A DNA stretch of 64,000 bases from Bacteroidota bacterium (GTDB lineage Bacteria > Chlamydiota > Chlamydiia > Chlamydiales > FEN-1388), in the NCBI GenBank assembly GCA_013285825.1, contig JABDGV010000001.1:328607-392606 (forward strand). The letters are read 5' to 3'. A program made the translations under genes and the position numbers. Each line of letters opens with the position of its first letter. Position 1 is the first letter of the stretch. The notes under the pieces were generated by a model. It had not been told where the DNA came from. It searched no databases and saw nothing but the letters and a program-made list of their open reading frames with translations. Below, piece after piece: positions 25,150 through 35,419 of the stretch.

Positions 25150-27679
25150 CCACAGTTGGCGCCGGTGCCGGTGCTTTCGCATCGCTCGTATTAAACGAGA
25201 GCTTATCTCCATCAACATCAATTGCACATGACCAGCTTTGATCAGGACGTTTGAGTATGATTTCCGACAGCGGATCTTCAACTAGCTGCTCAATCGTTCG
25301 ACGAAGCGGTCTTGCTCCCATTTCCGGCTGATAGCTCTTGTCTACAAGGAATGTCTTTGCTGCATCACTAATAGTGATAGAGACATCTTTCTTGTGAAGG
25401 CGCAAGGAAAGCTTCTTAATCTCAAGGTCGACAATATTAAAGAGAGCCTCTTTAATAAGCGGATGGAAGATAACGAAATCGGTCAGACGGTTTAAAAACT
25501 CAGGCTTGAAGTGCTTTTTCATAGCGCCTTCAATCTTCTCCCGAATCGTTACATAATCGGGTATACCCTCTTTGGCACTAAAGCCAATTTCAGTACTTTT
25601 CCTGATTAAGTCTGCACCGAGGTTCGATGTCATGATGATGATCGTGTTGCGAAAATCAATTTTTCGGCCAAACGAATCGGTAATCTTGCCCTCTTCCAAT
25701 ATCTGAAGAAGCAGGTCCATCACATCAGGGTGAGCCTTTTCAATTTCATCAAAGAGCACAACCGAATAAGGCCGCTGCCGTACACGCTCTGTAAGCTGTC
25801 CGCCCTCTTCGTATCCAACATAGCCTGGAGGAGATCCAGTAATGCGCGAAGCTGCAAACTTCTCCATGTACTCGGACATGTCTATCTGGATGAGTGCATC
25901 TTCGCCGCCGAACATGTTCACAGCTAAGAGCTTAGCTAAAAGTGTTTTTCCAACTCCTGTGGGGCCTAAAAATAAAAACGCACCGATGGGTCGATTTGGG
26001 TCTTTAATATCTGCACGGCTTCGGCGAATAGCTCGTGAAACAATGCCGACAGCATCATCTTGACCAACAATACTGGTCTTGATGTGATCTTCGAGCTTTA
26101 AAATTTTCTGCGTCTCGCCCTCAGTCAACCGGAAGATGGGAATGCCCGTCTGCTTTGCTACGACGGAGGCAACATCTTCATCATCGACGGAGACTTCATG
26201 CTCTTCTTTATTCACTTCCCATTCGGTTCTCACCTGCTGAAGCTTCTCTCGAAGAGATTTTTCCTTATCGCGAAGCTTTGCAGCCTTCTCATACTCTTGC
26301 TTAGCAATAGACTCTTCTTTGGCAATGCGAGTCTCTTCGATCTCCTGCTCAAACTTACTGATGTCGAGCGGCTGATGCATCATGGAGATGCGCATCATGG
26401 AGCCTGCTTCATCGAGCAAATCAATAGCTTTATCAGGCAAAAAGCGGCCGTAGATATATCTATCAGCTAAAATAGCTGCAGAGTCAATAGCATCTTTAGT
26501 GTAATGGCACTTATGATGCTCTTCATACTTGCCTTTGAGCCCTTCTAAAATGGCTATGGTATCATCTACCGTGGGCGGCTGGACTAAGATTTTTTGGAAC
26601 CTGCGTTCAAGCGCCGGATCCTTCTCAATATGCTTTCGGTACTCATCGCTTGTTGTAGCGCCAATGCACTGCACTTCGCCGCGTGAGAGCGCTGGCTTTA
26701 AGATGTTGGAGGCGTCGATTGCGCCTTCGGCAGCACCAGCTCCAACAATAGTGTGAAGCTCATCGATGAAGAGGATTACGTTGCCGTTCTTACGAATCTC
26801 ATCCATAGCAGCCTTGATCCGCTCTTCAAACTGTCCTCGGTACTTGGTACCGGCAATCATCAAAGCCAAATCAAGACCAATCAGCTTCTTTTTCCTCAAT
26901 ATATCGGGAACTTCTCCTCGGACAATCGCGTGGGCAAGACCTTCAACAATAGCCGTCTTTCCAACACCCGCTTCACCAACGAGTACAGGGTTGTTTTTGC
27001 GTCTTCGACATAAGATCAAGATTAATCGTTCAACTTCGTCTTTCCTACCAATAACGGGATCAAGCTTTCCCTCTTTGGCAAGCTCAGTTAAATCAAGGCC
27101 ATACGCCTTCAGGGCAGGAAGCTTGTCGTTTCCAGCAGCATTTGCCGCTGCAAAGCCGCGATCAAGCCCTTTGCCAGCGCCCGCTCCTGCTGTTCCGCCA
27201 GGCTGTCCACTAGCTGGAGAGCTGGGAGGAAGCTGTAGGTTGAAGGATTCAAGCTCTTTTAAGACTTCCTTACGAACCTCTTTCAAATTGATGTTGAGGT
27301 TTTCAAGCACTTGGACAGCAACGCCGTCTGTTTGACGCAGTAATCCTAAGAGAAGATGCTCGGTCCCGACGTAGTTGTGATTTAAATTGGCTGCCTCTTC
27401 ATTGGCGTACTCGATGACTTTCTTTACTTTGCCTGTGAGTGCAGGATCGCCGTAGAGCTGAAGCTCGGGTCCGAAGCCAACGAGACGCTCAACTTCTTGA
27501 CGCACTGTTTCATAGTCGATGGACATTCCGCGCAGGACGTTGACGGCTATTCCTTGGCCAAGCTTTAAAAGCCCTAAAAGGATGTGCTCGGTGCCTAAGT
27601 AGTTATGGTTCATTCGCTGAGCTTCTTTCTTCGCCAGCTTAATGACCTGTTTTGCGCGGTTGGTGAATTTATCAAACAT
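25142..27679 (-). CDS. clpC: ATP-dependent Clp protease ATPase subunit ClpC
   Basis: The product is 845 residues, full length for ClpC. It has two N-terminal Clp repeats ([20 protein letters not shown] and a second [17 protein letters not shown]), AAA domain 1 with Walker [10 protein letters not shown] and Walker [15 protein letters not shown], a UVR-type middle domain ([16 protein letters not shown]), AAA domain 2 with [12 protein letters not shown] and [14 protein letters not shown], and a C-terminal D2-small domain. It unfolds substrates for ClpP. A Shine-Dalgarno GGAAGAG precedes the ATG. The C-terminal tail is Ala/Pro-rich ([13 protein letters not shown]), unlike many ClpCs. Confidence 0.97.
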   Translation of the reverse strand: MFDKFTNRAKQVIKLAKKEAQRMNHNYLGTEHILLGLLKLGQGIAVNVLRGMSIDYETVRQEVERLVGFGPELQLYGDPALTGKVKKVIEYANEEAANLNHNYVGTEHLLLGLLRQTDGVAVQVLENLNINLKEVRKEVLKELESFNLQLPPSSPASGQPGGTAGAGAGKGLDRGFAAANAAGNDKLPALKAYGLDLTELAKEGKLDPVIGRKDEVERLILILCRRRKNNPVLVGEAGVGKTAIVEGLAHAIVRGEVPDILRKKKLIGLDLALMIAGTKYRGQFEERIKAAMDEIRKNGNVILFIDELHTIVGAGAAEGAIDASNILKPALSRGEVQCIGATTSDEYRKHIEKDPALERRFQKILVQPPTVDDTIAILEGLKGKYEEHHKCHYTKDAIDSAAILADRYIYGRFLPDKAIDLLDEAGSMMRISMMHQPLDISKFEQEIEETRIAKEESIAKQEYEKAAKLRDKEKSLREKLQQVRTEWEVNKEEHEVSVDDEDVASVVAKQTGIPIFRLTEGETQKILKLEDHIKTSIVGQDDAVGIVSRAIRRSRADIKDPNRPIGAFLFLGPTGVGKTLLAKLLAVNMFGGEDALIQIDMSEYMEKFAASRITGSPPGYVGYEEGGQLTERVRQRPYSVVLFDEIEKAHPDVMDLLLQILEEGKITDSFGRKIDFRNTIIIMTSNLGADLIRKSTEIGFSAKEGIPDYVTIREKIEGAMKKHFKPEFLNRLTDFVIFHPLIKEALFNIVDLEIKKLSLRLHKKDVSITISDAAKTFLVDKSYQPEMGARPLRRTIEQLVEDPLSEIILKRPDQSWSCAIDVDGDKLSFNTSDAKAPAPAPTVAT

Positions 27680-27764
27680 ACAAGCTCTTCCGATTCCTTG
27701 TAGTTACGATAGGCTTAAATGCTGTTTTTTTACGAGGGGGGATCTTAAAGAACCTTACAGTTGT

Positions 27765-28142
27765 TTATTTCTCTTCATCAGAGTCGATATATTCATAATG
27801 AGTTAAAACATCCACATTTCTATTGAGGGAATCTTCACTAAAACAAGTATTGAAGATTTTTGTTACATCTTCCGAAAGAATAAGGGTCTTAGAATTTCGA
27901 ATTTTTACTGTGGCATCAGCAAGCTTAATAACTTCTTGTACAGTTACATTTTTAAATATCCCGACCTCAAATGGACAAACATAGACTCTCACAAAGAGTG
28001 CAAAGATATCGCTACTTTTGCATTCCCCATTGTCCATGACTGTCGCAGCCTGCTGCAGGATAATTTCAGGGCTGGTACTGGCCATTTGTTCATAAGTGGG
28101 TTCAGTACCACAATAGATTCGAGTTAGTTTCATAATTTTCAC
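27765..28142 (-). CDS. Small orphan
   Basis: I do not recognise this 125-residue acidic protein. It has no signal peptide or membrane span. A second in-frame ATG three codons in could be the start. The region VQEVIKLADATVKIRNSKTLIL is the most structured-looking part. It sits alone between hemG and clpC on the same strand, AT-rich, and ends 86 bases before the clpC start. Confidence 0.55.
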   Translation of the reverse strand: MKIMKLTRIYCGTEPTYEQMASTSPEIILQQAATVMDNGECKSSDIFALFVRVYVCPFEVGIFKNVTVQEVIKLADATVKIRNSKTLILSEDVTKIFNTCFSEDSLNRNVDVLTHYEYIDSDEEK

Positions 28143-28180
28143 TTAAAATGAAAAATATTATAACAATATTAATAATATAA

Positions 28181-29350
28181 TTATATAGAAATACAATCAG
28201 CCAATGCAACGCCTGACATCCATGACCCGGAATGGGTAATCACTTGGTCCTTTTGCATCCACTCGCGAACTTGAGCAAACCCAACCGGAAAAGCGGGAAT
28301 CGCCCCATCTGCCCGCCAAATATTGAACTCAGCCACCGGCTCTTGAACATTGAAATAGCGAGCAAGAGCGCTCTCTACCTTTTGCATAATCTCTTCATCA
28401 GAATTAGCTGAAAACGATGGACAGCGTGCCCCTCCAAACATAAAAGTGCAGCGGCTGGGCATAGAAGTTGTCTGCTGAGGAAAGACGGAGGAATCAAAGA
28501 CAACCCCTAAAAGTTCCTTATGCGAAACGGTTGGCACCAGCATCCCAAACCCTTGAGGCAAAAGATTGGGTTTGTCAAAACCGCAAGAAACGATTGTTAC
28601 GTTGGTATAGGGAAGAAGATCGGGTCTCGGAAGAGTCGAAATAACCTTCCTAGCTTGCAATAGGCCCCTACTCGTTTCAACGCGTCCCACGTCTGTTATC
28701 TCTCCAACATCTGTTTCTAATTGCACCTCGTTTTTCAGCCGCTCATATAAAGCTTCCGGAAGAGTTGATAGGCCCGACTTCAAGGTGAGAAGCTGCAATC
28801 GATTTTTCCAGAAGGATTTAAACAACGAGCCGCTTTTCCAAAGCGCTGGAAAAGCGCACTGCATAGAGAGCGTTTTTGAATCGGCCGCATAGACACCTGT
28901 CACCAAACTATCGGCAAACAGCGACGCAAACTCCTCTCCATACCGTTTTGAAAAGAATTCATAGACAGACTCATCTTCAACTGCTCCCTTAGAACAGAAA
29001 ATATCTCTATAGAGCGCCTTAAAAAAGAACCAGCCGCCCAAACTAAAGAGAGAAACACAGCGATCATTGAGAAGAAGATAGCGCCTATGGGTCTCTTTAG
29101 AAGCCGTAATGATCTGATCATCTAATGAGAGCGATGAAAGAAGCGCTCTCATTTTCGGTTCATCGCGAAAACTTCTCGGCCCCATCTCATAGAGCTGTCC
29201 TGAAGAGCTCTTCAAGCTATAAATCGATCCACCGACACGATTTGTACGCTCAAGAACCTTCAACTTAATAGCAGGGTTTTCTAATTTCAGCTTCCAAGCC
29301 GTTGAGAGCCCAGAAATGCCAGCACCAAGTATAAGCACATCCAGCATCAT
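28181..29350 (-). CDS. hemG: Protoporphyrinogen oxidase (HemY-type)
   Basis: This 389-residue flavoprotein starts with the FAD-binding motif LILGAGISGLSTAWKLK and the family-specific RTNRVGGSIYSLKSSSG. The C terminus has a conserved FAD segment with GSWMSGVALADCI. It oxidises protoporphyrinogen IX to protoporphyrin IX with O2, the penultimate haem step; chlamydial genomes name it hemG although it is the oxygen-dependent HemY type. Its ATG overlaps the hemN stop (ATGA). It is somewhat shorter than typical HemY (about 430-470). Confidence 0.92.
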   Translation of the reverse strand: MMLDVLILGAGISGLSTAWKLKLENPAIKLKVLERTNRVGGSIYSLKSSSGQLYEMGPRSFRDEPKMRALLSSLSLDDQIITASKETHRRYLLLNDRCVSLFSLGGWFFFKALYRDIFCSKGAVEDESVYEFFSKRYGEEFASLFADSLVTGVYAADSKTLSMQCAFPALWKSGSLFKSFWKNRLQLLTLKSGLSTLPEALYERLKNEVQLETDVGEITDVGRVETSRGLLQARKVISTLPRPDLLPYTNVTIVSCGFDKPNLLPQGFGMLVPTVSHKELLGVVFDSSVFPQQTTSMPSRCTFMFGGARCPSFSANSDEEIMQKVESALARYFNVQEPVAEFNIWRADGAIPAFPVGFAQVREWMQKDQVITHSGSWMSGVALADCISI

Positions 29351-30714
29351 ATAGCCTTTGAATAGGGTCTATTTGCAGTTTTTTGAAGATATTCATCAAA
29401 GCAGGAGGCGATATTTCTGATAAACATCTCTCCCTTCTTTGTCACAATAATCGCCTCATCCCTATTTTCTACCAGTCCATCGGCAATATGTTCATTCAAT
29501 GCGTTGAGGCAGCCTTCAAAATGGTCGTCGAAATCTCTATCAAATTTATCTTTGAAATCGCTCTTATTTACTGAAAAATCACACATAAGGCGGTTAATCA
29601 CATAGCGCCGCTTATGATCCTCATCAGTCAAAATAAGTCCCCGTTCCAGAGGCACTTCTCGACAATCAATACTACTGTAGTAGCCATCAAGCTCTTTTCT
29701 ATTTTGAAAATAGCCGTCGGTCATAAAGCTGATGGAGGTAAGCCCTAAGCCCAGCATATCCTCTCCAGAATAGAGCGTATAGCCTTGAAAGTTGCGTAGA
29801 AGTGTTTTCGAGTGAAAGCGTTCAGCCAACGGATCTTTTTCTGCAGCAAAATGGTCCATGCCTATGGCTGTATAGCCGCCTTGAATAAAACCCTCTCGAG
29901 CTCTCTTGTAGATGGCAAACTTATCAACAGTTGAGGGCAACAAACTATCTGGAATCGCCTTTTGATGCGGCTTGATATGGGGAACCTTTGCATAAGAAAA
30001 AAGGGCGATCCGATCGGGCTTTAAAGAATTGATCTGCTCGACAGTTGTTGTAAATGTGTCTACCGTCTGGCAGGGAAGGCCATAAATTAAGTCGATGTTA
30101 ATACCAGAAAATCCAAGTGACCTGGCTTTAAGAAAGGTTTTCTTCGTCATATCAAAGCTTTGACGTCGCTTGACCGCCTCTTGGACCTCTTCATTGGTAT
30201 CTTGCACGCCGAAGCTGACTCGGTTAAAGCCCATCTCCCTCAAGCTTCTCAGCTTAATCCCCTCATCGGCTGCAACGGTCCTCGGATCAATTTCTATTGA
30301 GACTTCTGCATCGCCCAGAACGTTGAAATGGTAATAAAGTACCTCAATAATACGGCTAAGCTGTCCTACAGAGAGTTTTGTGGGCGTTCCGCCGCCAAAA
30401 TGGATCTGGTTAATAAAGGTGCCAGGCTTTACAAGCTCTGCCGCAAGCTCAATTTCTTGCAAAAGCGCCTGAACATAGCGCTCCTCTTTTTCAGGATCTC
30501 TATTGAGCACCACCGAGCAGGCGCAATAAAGGCACATCGAATGGCAAAAGGGGATGTGAATATAGAGCGACATGGGCTGAGCGGCATCTCGATCTTGCAG
30601 CTTTTTATGAAAGAGGCTTTTTTCGATCTGATTCCATTGAGGAGCCGTTGGATAGCTGGTATAGCGGGGAATATTGACATTGAGCTTTTGTACTAGATCA
30701 TCTATTTCGGACAA
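29347..30714 (-). CDS. hemN: Oxygen-independent coproporphyrinogen III oxidase
   Basis: The product is a 455-residue radical-SAM enzyme. The N terminus carries the HemN hallmark NIPRYTSYPTAPQW, and the 4Fe-4S motif is YIHIPFCHSMCLYCAC (CxxxCxxC). FGGGTPTKL, GVQDTNEEVQEAVKR and the INIDLIYGLPCQT segment agree with true HemN rather than HemW. The start is a TTG at 30714, needed to include the conserved N terminus, with AGGGTGG about 6-12 bases upstream. It overlaps the hemE end by 17 bases. It makes protoporphyrinogen IX without oxygen. Confidence 0.95.
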   Translation of the reverse strand: MSEIDDLVQKLNVNIPRYTSYPTAPQWNQIEKSLFHKKLQDRDAAQPMSLYIHIPFCHSMCLYCACSVVLNRDPEKEERYVQALLQEIELAAELVKPGTFINQIHFGGGTPTKLSVGQLSRIIEVLYYHFNVLGDAEVSIEIDPRTVAADEGIKLRSLREMGFNRVSFGVQDTNEEVQEAVKRRQSFDMTKKTFLKARSLGFSGINIDLIYGLPCQTVDTFTTTVEQINSLKPDRIALFSYAKVPHIKPHQKAIPDSLLPSTVDKFAIYKRAREGFIQGGYTAIGMDHFAAEKDPLAERFHSKTLLRNFQGYTLYSGEDMLGLGLTSISFMTDGYFQNRKELDGYYSSIDCREVPLERGLILTDEDHKRRYVINRLMCDFSVNKSDFKDKFDRDFDDHFEGCLNALNEHIADGLVENRDEAIIVTKKGEMFIRNIASCFDEYLQKTANRPYSKAI

Positions 30715-31675
30715 AGTGTACCACCCTTTCTACCTGATCTTCAGAGGTCTTAGGCAAAACTCCATGCCCCAAACTGAAGATAAAGCCAGGATCATATTCC
30801 ATTTGCTGCAGAATAGCTGTCACACCCTTCAAACAAGCCTCAGTTGATGCCAAAAGAAGTGATGGATCAAGGTTTCCTTGAAGCGCTATCCTTGTACCAA
30901 AAGCACGTCGAGCATCGCCTATATCAACCATCCAGTCGAGCGATAGAGCGTCCGCGCCGGTCGCCCGAAGAAGATCAAACTTCCAAGAGGCTCCTCGAAT
31001 AAAAACAAGCACAGGAATAGTGGGATAGGCTTCATTCAACCGCTTTATAATGCGATGAATCGGTTGGATGGAGTAGGAGATAAAGGGAAGGGGCGGCAAA
31101 AGTCCGGCTGCAGTGTCAAAAATCTGTACAGCAGAACATCCTGAAGCGATTTGATTACAGAGGTGCTGCACGACTGCATCTTCAAGAGATGAAATTATCC
31201 TTTCAACCAGCTCTGGTTGAGAATAAATAAACGATATCGGTTCTGCATACGAAAGGAGCGTATAGGGCGCTCCTGCAAACCCAATCAGCGGTATCTGCAG
31301 CTGCTCTTTAACCAATAAAATGCCGTCATATACTGGCTGCAGCTCTTCTAAATTCTTATCCCAACTGCCTCTTCTAAAATCTTCAGATGATTCAATGATC
31401 GGGCCGGTTGCATCTTCAAAAGCAACGCCGCAGCCAAAGGATTCAAGGAGGAGAAGGATATCTGAAAAAACAATCGCCGCATCAAATCCAAATCGTTTGA
31501 TTGGCTGCAGGGTTACTTCGGTGAGAAGTTCTGCGGTTTTACAGATCTCCATGAAAGAGTGGCGCTCTCTCAAAGCACGGTAGGCATGCATATATCTACC
31601 AGCCTGCCGCATAAACCAGATGGGAGGAATCCCATCTTGATTCTTGCCCTGCAGTGCCTTTAGAAAACGACTCAT
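30698..31675 (-). CDS. hemE: Uroporphyrinogen decarboxylase
   Basis: The 325-residue protein contains the substrate-binding signature PPIWFMRQAGRYMHAYRALR near its N terminus, the AIVFSDILLLLESFG segment (catalytic Asp) and GFAGAPYTLLSY. The C-terminal FSLGHGVLPKTSEDQV is the conserved His region. It converts uroporphyrinogen III to coproporphyrinogen III. It is 11 bases downstream of tkt and overlaps hemN, so tkt-hemE-hemN-hemG probably form one operon. AGGGA lies about 9 bases before the ATG. Confidence 0.96.
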   Translation of the reverse strand: MSRFLKALQGKNQDGIPPIWFMRQAGRYMHAYRALRERHSFMEICKTAELLTEVTLQPIKRFGFDAAIVFSDILLLLESFGCGVAFEDATGPIIESSEDFRRGSWDKNLEELQPVYDGILLVKEQLQIPLIGFAGAPYTLLSYAEPISFIYSQPELVERIISSLEDAVVQHLCNQIASGCSAVQIFDTAAGLLPPLPFISYSIQPIHRIIKRLNEAYPTIPVLVFIRGASWKFDLLRATGADALSLDWMVDIGDARRAFGTRIALQGNLDPSLLLASTEACLKGVTAILQQMEYDPGFIFSLGHGVLPKTSEDQVERVVHFVRNR

Positions 31676-31686
31676 TACTATATTCC

Positions 31687-33723
31687 CTATAAAATGCGGT
31701 CGAGAATCGCCTCTACTGTGAAGCCAAACTCTTTGGCAAGATCACTATAGGGCGCAGATGCCCCAAAATCTTCCATAGCTATAGCGATTCCATCGAGACC
31801 GATATACTTATACCAGCACATGTCGGTTGCAGCTTCAATGCTTACACGCTGGCCTGCAGAACCTAAAACTTTATCCCGATACTCTTTGGGCTGCGCATCA
31901 AAAAGCTCTGTGCAGGGCATAGAGACAACTCGCGCTCCCTTGCCTCTCTTTTCCAGTTCATGGGCGACATCGCATGCAAGGGGTAATTCAGAACCGGTTG
32001 CCATGAGCACATAGTTTAAAGAAGCCGTCTCGTTCTTTACGATATAGCCGCCTCTTCCAACCCCGTCTTGATAAGAAACCTTTGTTCCTTCCACTTCAGC
32101 CACATTTTGTCTTGAAAAGACAAGAGCCGTTGGTCCTTGGTAATTCAAGGCTGCAAGCCATGAATGCTTGACTTCCGTAATACCCGACGGACGAATCACA
32201 TGCAGGTGCGGGATAGCGCGCAAAGTTGAAAGCTGTTCAATAGGCTGGTGCGTCGGCCCATCTTCACCTAAAAAGATAGAGTCGTGCGTGAACTGATAGA
32301 TAACCTTTTCGCGCATGAGCGAGGCTAGCCTGATCGCATTTCGCATGTAGTCGGAGAAGGTTAAAAAAGTTCCAACGAAGGGTGTGAGCATGCCTGTTTG
32401 TCGAAGCCCTGTAGCCATACAGCCCATAGCAAATTCGCGAACGCCGAACTTAATGTTGCGTCCTGCAAAATCGCCTGGCTTGATGAGGGGAAACTTCTTA
32501 ATCATGGTAAAGTCAGAGCAGGAGAGATCTGCCGACCCTCCTATTAATTTAGGCATGGAATCTGCAATGAAGTTCAAGACATCTTGAGACGCTTTTCTGC
32601 CAGCAGTAGGAGTTTTTATCTCGAGCGATTCGAGTTTTTGCTCTAAACCTTCTGGAAGCGTGTCTGAGACCATCTGATCGAAGAGCGCTTTTTTCTCTGG
32701 ATTTGCCTGTGCCCAACGAGCAAACTTCGTATTCCAGTCCGCCTCTTCCTGCATGCACACTTTTAAATGGTTTGCAAAATAATCTTTTACACTCTGGAAT
32801 ATGTAAAAATCTTCTAGAGGCAGCCCTAAAGCCTGCTTTGTCAGCTTGACTTCATCTGCGCCAAGGGGTGATCCATGAACTTTTGAGGTTCCAGCCTTGT
32901 TTGGAGAACCCTTACCAATGATTGTGTGCATGATGACCATGATGGGGCGCGTCTGCTTTTCACGAATATAGGTGAAGGCTTCGTTGATCTCTTCGAGGTT
33001 CTGTCCATCAATTTCAAGCACATCCCAGTTGTAGGCCTGGTAGCGCATTTTCGTATCTTCTGAACAGCAATCGGGAAGCGGCCCATCCAAAGATACTTTA
33101 TTTGAGTCATAGATAGCGACGAGGTTATCAAGCTGCAAATGTCCTGCAAGGGAAGAGGCTTCACTTGTAACGCCTTCCATTATGCAGCCATCGCCTGCCA
33201 GAGTATATACTTTGTTATCGAAGATTTTACAATCAGGGGTATTGAACCGCTGCTGCAGCATCTTTAAACCAAGTGCTGTTCCAACGGCATTGGCAAAACC
33301 TTGTCCGAGCGGCCCTGTGGTGGTTTCAACGCCTGGTGTGATGTGTGATTCAGGATGGCCTGGAGTTAGGGAGTGAAGCTGTCGAAACCGTTTGATCTCA
33401 TCTAAACTTAAATCATAACCAGAAAGATGAAGGCAGGAGTAGAGCAGCATGGAGCCATGTCCAGCTGAGAGGATAAATCGATCTCGGTTAAGCCATTTAG
33501 GATTTTTAGGATTATGCTTTAACGCCAATCCATATAGATAGGCGCCAAACTCTGCACAGCCAAGAGGAAGTCCGGGATGGCCGGAGTCTGCCTTCTGAAC
33601 GGCATCCATTGAAAGCCCTCGGATGGTGAGAGCTATTTTTTGCAGCTGCTCCTTCACTTGTGGAGTCAGCATATTTGAACCATTCAACTCTTCCTCGTCC
33701 ATAGTCACTTCTTGTCCTTGCAT
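31687..33723 (-). CDS. tkt: Transketolase
   Basis: This 678-residue protein shows the thiamine diphosphate motif from GDGCIMEGVTSEASSLAGH to NLVAIYDSNKVSLDG, the pyrimidine domain (FGVREFAMGCMATGL, FLGEDGPTHQPIEQLSTLRA) and the C-terminal domain. It interconverts pentose- and glycolytic-pathway sugars, supplying ribose 5-phosphate and erythrose 4-phosphate. An ATG seven codons downstream (33702) is an alternative start. It leads the haem gene cluster, as in Chlamydia (tktB near hemE). Confidence 0.96.
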   Translation of the reverse strand: MQGQEVTMDEEELNGSNMLTPQVKEQLQKIALTIRGLSMDAVQKADSGHPGLPLGCAEFGAYLYGLALKHNPKNPKWLNRDRFILSAGHGSMLLYSCLHLSGYDLSLDEIKRFRQLHSLTPGHPESHITPGVETTTGPLGQGFANAVGTALGLKMLQQRFNTPDCKIFDNKVYTLAGDGCIMEGVTSEASSLAGHLQLDNLVAIYDSNKVSLDGPLPDCCSEDTKMRYQAYNWDVLEIDGQNLEEINEAFTYIREKQTRPIMVIMHTIIGKGSPNKAGTSKVHGSPLGADEVKLTKQALGLPLEDFYIFQSVKDYFANHLKVCMQEEADWNTKFARWAQANPEKKALFDQMVSDTLPEGLEQKLESLEIKTPTAGRKASQDVLNFIADSMPKLIGGSADLSCSDFTMIKKFPLIKPGDFAGRNIKFGVREFAMGCMATGLRQTGMLTPFVGTFLTFSDYMRNAIRLASLMREKVIYQFTHDSIFLGEDGPTHQPIEQLSTLRAIPHLHVIRPSGITEVKHSWLAALNYQGPTALVFSRQNVAEVEGTKVSYQDGVGRGGYIVKNETASLNYVLMATGSELPLACDVAHELEKRGKGARVVSMPCTELFDAQPKEYRDKVLGSAGQRVSIEAATDMCWYKYIGLDGIAIAMEDFGASAPYSDLAKEFGFTVEAILDRIL

Positions 33724-33826
33724 GATAAAAAATATCCCTGTGTTAAAACTGTACCCTCGTTACTTAAAACTTGGCAACTTCCGAAAATTCCAATTTTGCT
33801 ACATTGTAAGAAAAACGAGGACGCTT

Positions 33827-34231
33827 ATGTCTTCTCTTCAGCAAACCAGTAAAATTTCCTTCATACATTCTGATGATTTTACAATTGAAGAGTTCACAGT
33901 TGAGCAGTTCACAGTTGAAGAGGTGGAAAATACAACCATCCTTACCTTTGAAGAAAAAAGGGACATCGCCCTAGAGAGATTCAAAGCTTGGGCCCAACGT
34001 CTCTATGAAAATTTACCCTATGGATACGCCAGCTATTTTCATTACAATATCCGATTAGATTACGAAACCCAAATAGGAAATTCCCAGCACTGGGAAGGGC
34101 TTATTACTATCTTTGATTCAGCGAAAAAGACCACGATAAGTACATACTCATCGTATTTAAGCGACAAGCCCCTGGAAATTCTCCAGGAGCTTGACACTCT
34201 TGTAAAAACGTTTATCGAAGAGCATAAGTAG
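33827..34231 (+). CDS. Small orphan with FT(I/V)EEF heptads
   Basis: The true start is the ATG at 33827, with GAGGA 6 bases upstream. It gives 134 residues. A longer frame running back into tkt is rejected. Near the N terminus a short motif repeats three times (FTIEE, FTVEQ, FTVEE). The C-terminal part (FKAWAQRLYENLPYG, SQHWEGLITIFDSAKK) resembles the last 90 residues of the next, convergent protein. No signal peptide is present. Function is unknown. Confidence 0.62.
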   Translation: MSSLQQTSKISFIHSDDFTIEEFTVEQFTVEEVENTTILTFEEKRDIALERFKAWAQRLYENLPYGYASYFHYNIRLDYETQIGNSQHWEGLITIFDSAKKTTISTYSSYLSDKPLEILQELDTLVKTFIEEHK

Positions 34232-34250
34232 CTCATCTTTCTAAATAGGG

Positions 34251-34940
34251 CTACTTACCGCCTTGAATCCTTAAGAATGTTTCGAGGTCTACAGAATATT
34301 TATCAATTATATGGTGCTGGGATTTATCGAGTCTCTCTCTATACCCAGGAAGATCATCCTGACACTCCATTAAAACCTTTTTTAACTGCTCCCAATTCTC
34401 TGATTCCTCAACGTTGGATTTGATAATACCAATAGCATAATCAAAGAAAGGCCGCTTCCATCCAAGAGTCAGTGTGGTCGATAATACTCCGATTTCTTTG
34501 AGTATGTGTTCTCTTTGATCGTAAAAATCCACCTTCACTGCTAAGGCTCTTGGAACGAGGTGTGTGGTTGGTTTTACAACTTTTACAACATCTTTCTTGT
34601 CCTGAAGCGGGATCGTATTGTTGGATACCTGAGTGGTTTTTAACTCAATTTTTTGGACCTTTAGCATGCTTTCTTCATCTTCACCATTCAATTTGCGCTT
34701 ATGGGTATCTACGGATATCGATTTCTCTACTAGAGTTGTTTTAACTCCATTTTGAATAATCTGTTCAACACTCTGGCTGATTTCTAAAACCTTGGAACTT
34801 GAAACATTGTGTGTTTTCTCATGTACAGTTGTCTCTTGGGTCTTGGGTGTTGACACTTTTTTAGGTCGTGTATCATGATTACCGTTACCAATGTTCGAGT
34901 TGCCCCCACTACTTTCTTTGACCACCTTTGTGAGAACCAT
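34251..34940 (-). CDS. Orphan with disordered N terminus, related to the 134-residue neighbour
   Basis: The product is 229 residues. Residues 1-130 are rich in Ser, Thr, Lys, Asn and Gln with little predicted order. The C-terminal 90 residues (FYDQREHILKEIGVLS, then FFDYAIGI and ESENWEQLKKVLMECQD) match the layout of the neighbouring 134-residue protein, suggesting a shared small helical domain. A good ribosome-binding site (AGGAGAAAAAA) precedes the ATG. A long disordered N terminus before a compact domain is common in type III effectors, but nothing here proves secretion. Confidence 0.6.
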   Translation of the reverse strand: MVLTKVVKESSGGNSNIGNGNHDTRPKKVSTPKTQETTVHEKTHNVSSSKVLEISQSVEQIIQNGVKTTLVEKSISVDTHKRKLNGEDEESMLKVQKIELKTTQVSNNTIPLQDKKDVVKVVKPTTHLVPRALAVKVDFYDQREHILKEIGVLSTTLTLGWKRPFFDYAIGIIKSNVEESENWEQLKKVLMECQDDLPGYRERLDKSQHHIIDKYSVDLETFLRIQGGK

Positions 34941-35059
34941 TTTTTTCTCCTTTAATCTTTGTTGGCCGCAGTATGGAAAATGCTATCCACATTTTTTATT
35001 AATGAACTGTAAAGATCTGGTAAATTTGATAAGGTATAGAAAAAACTAGGGGAGACTCT

Positions 35060-35419
35060 ATGCGATCATCCAATGTACTTATCATAACCCTTCTTACAGC
35101 TGTAACTATGGGTTGCTCAACGACACCGGCTGACTCTTTCGAGATGGAAATCTCTACACCACTGTTCCATGAACCAAACACGATTGAAGATATTGATATC
35201 TGCATCAAAGAATTACAGGAAAAAAGAGAGCTCTACGAAGCGCGAAGACTTTATGCTTCACGAGAAGCCGATCGATTGCTTACACTTGATTGGCTGATGT
35301 ATCGTCGTTGTAGCGCACAAGCTGAACGATATGGAGCAATGGTCAAAGATATTGATCAAGAAATTGCAGTCCTTCAGCGAAAGAAGATTGAACTGATGCA
35401 AAAACAACCTATATCATGA
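35060..35419 (+). CDS. Small lipoprotein with coiled-coil
   Basis: The 119-residue precursor has an N-terminal signal peptide ending in the lipobox VTMGC (Cys20), predicting a lipid-anchored periplasmic or outer-membrane protein. Residues 45-115 are highly charged helix (IKELQEKRELYEARRLYASR, DIDQEIAVLQRKKIELMQK), probably a coiled coil. AGGGGAG lies 7 bases before the ATG. It overlaps pncB by ATGA, so it leads the NAD-salvage operon, but a functional link is not apparent. Confidence 0.75.
   Translation: MRSSNVLIITLLTAVTMGCSTTPADSFEMEISTPLFHEPNTIEDIDICIKELQEKRELYEARRLYASREADRLLTLDWLMYRRCSAQAERYGAMVKDIDQEIAVLQRKKIELMQKQPIS

Noticed and set aside
33623..33826. Upstream extension of the 134-residue gene into tkt
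   Set aside because: It overlaps the antisense 5' end of tkt. A good ribosome-binding site precedes the ATG at 33827.
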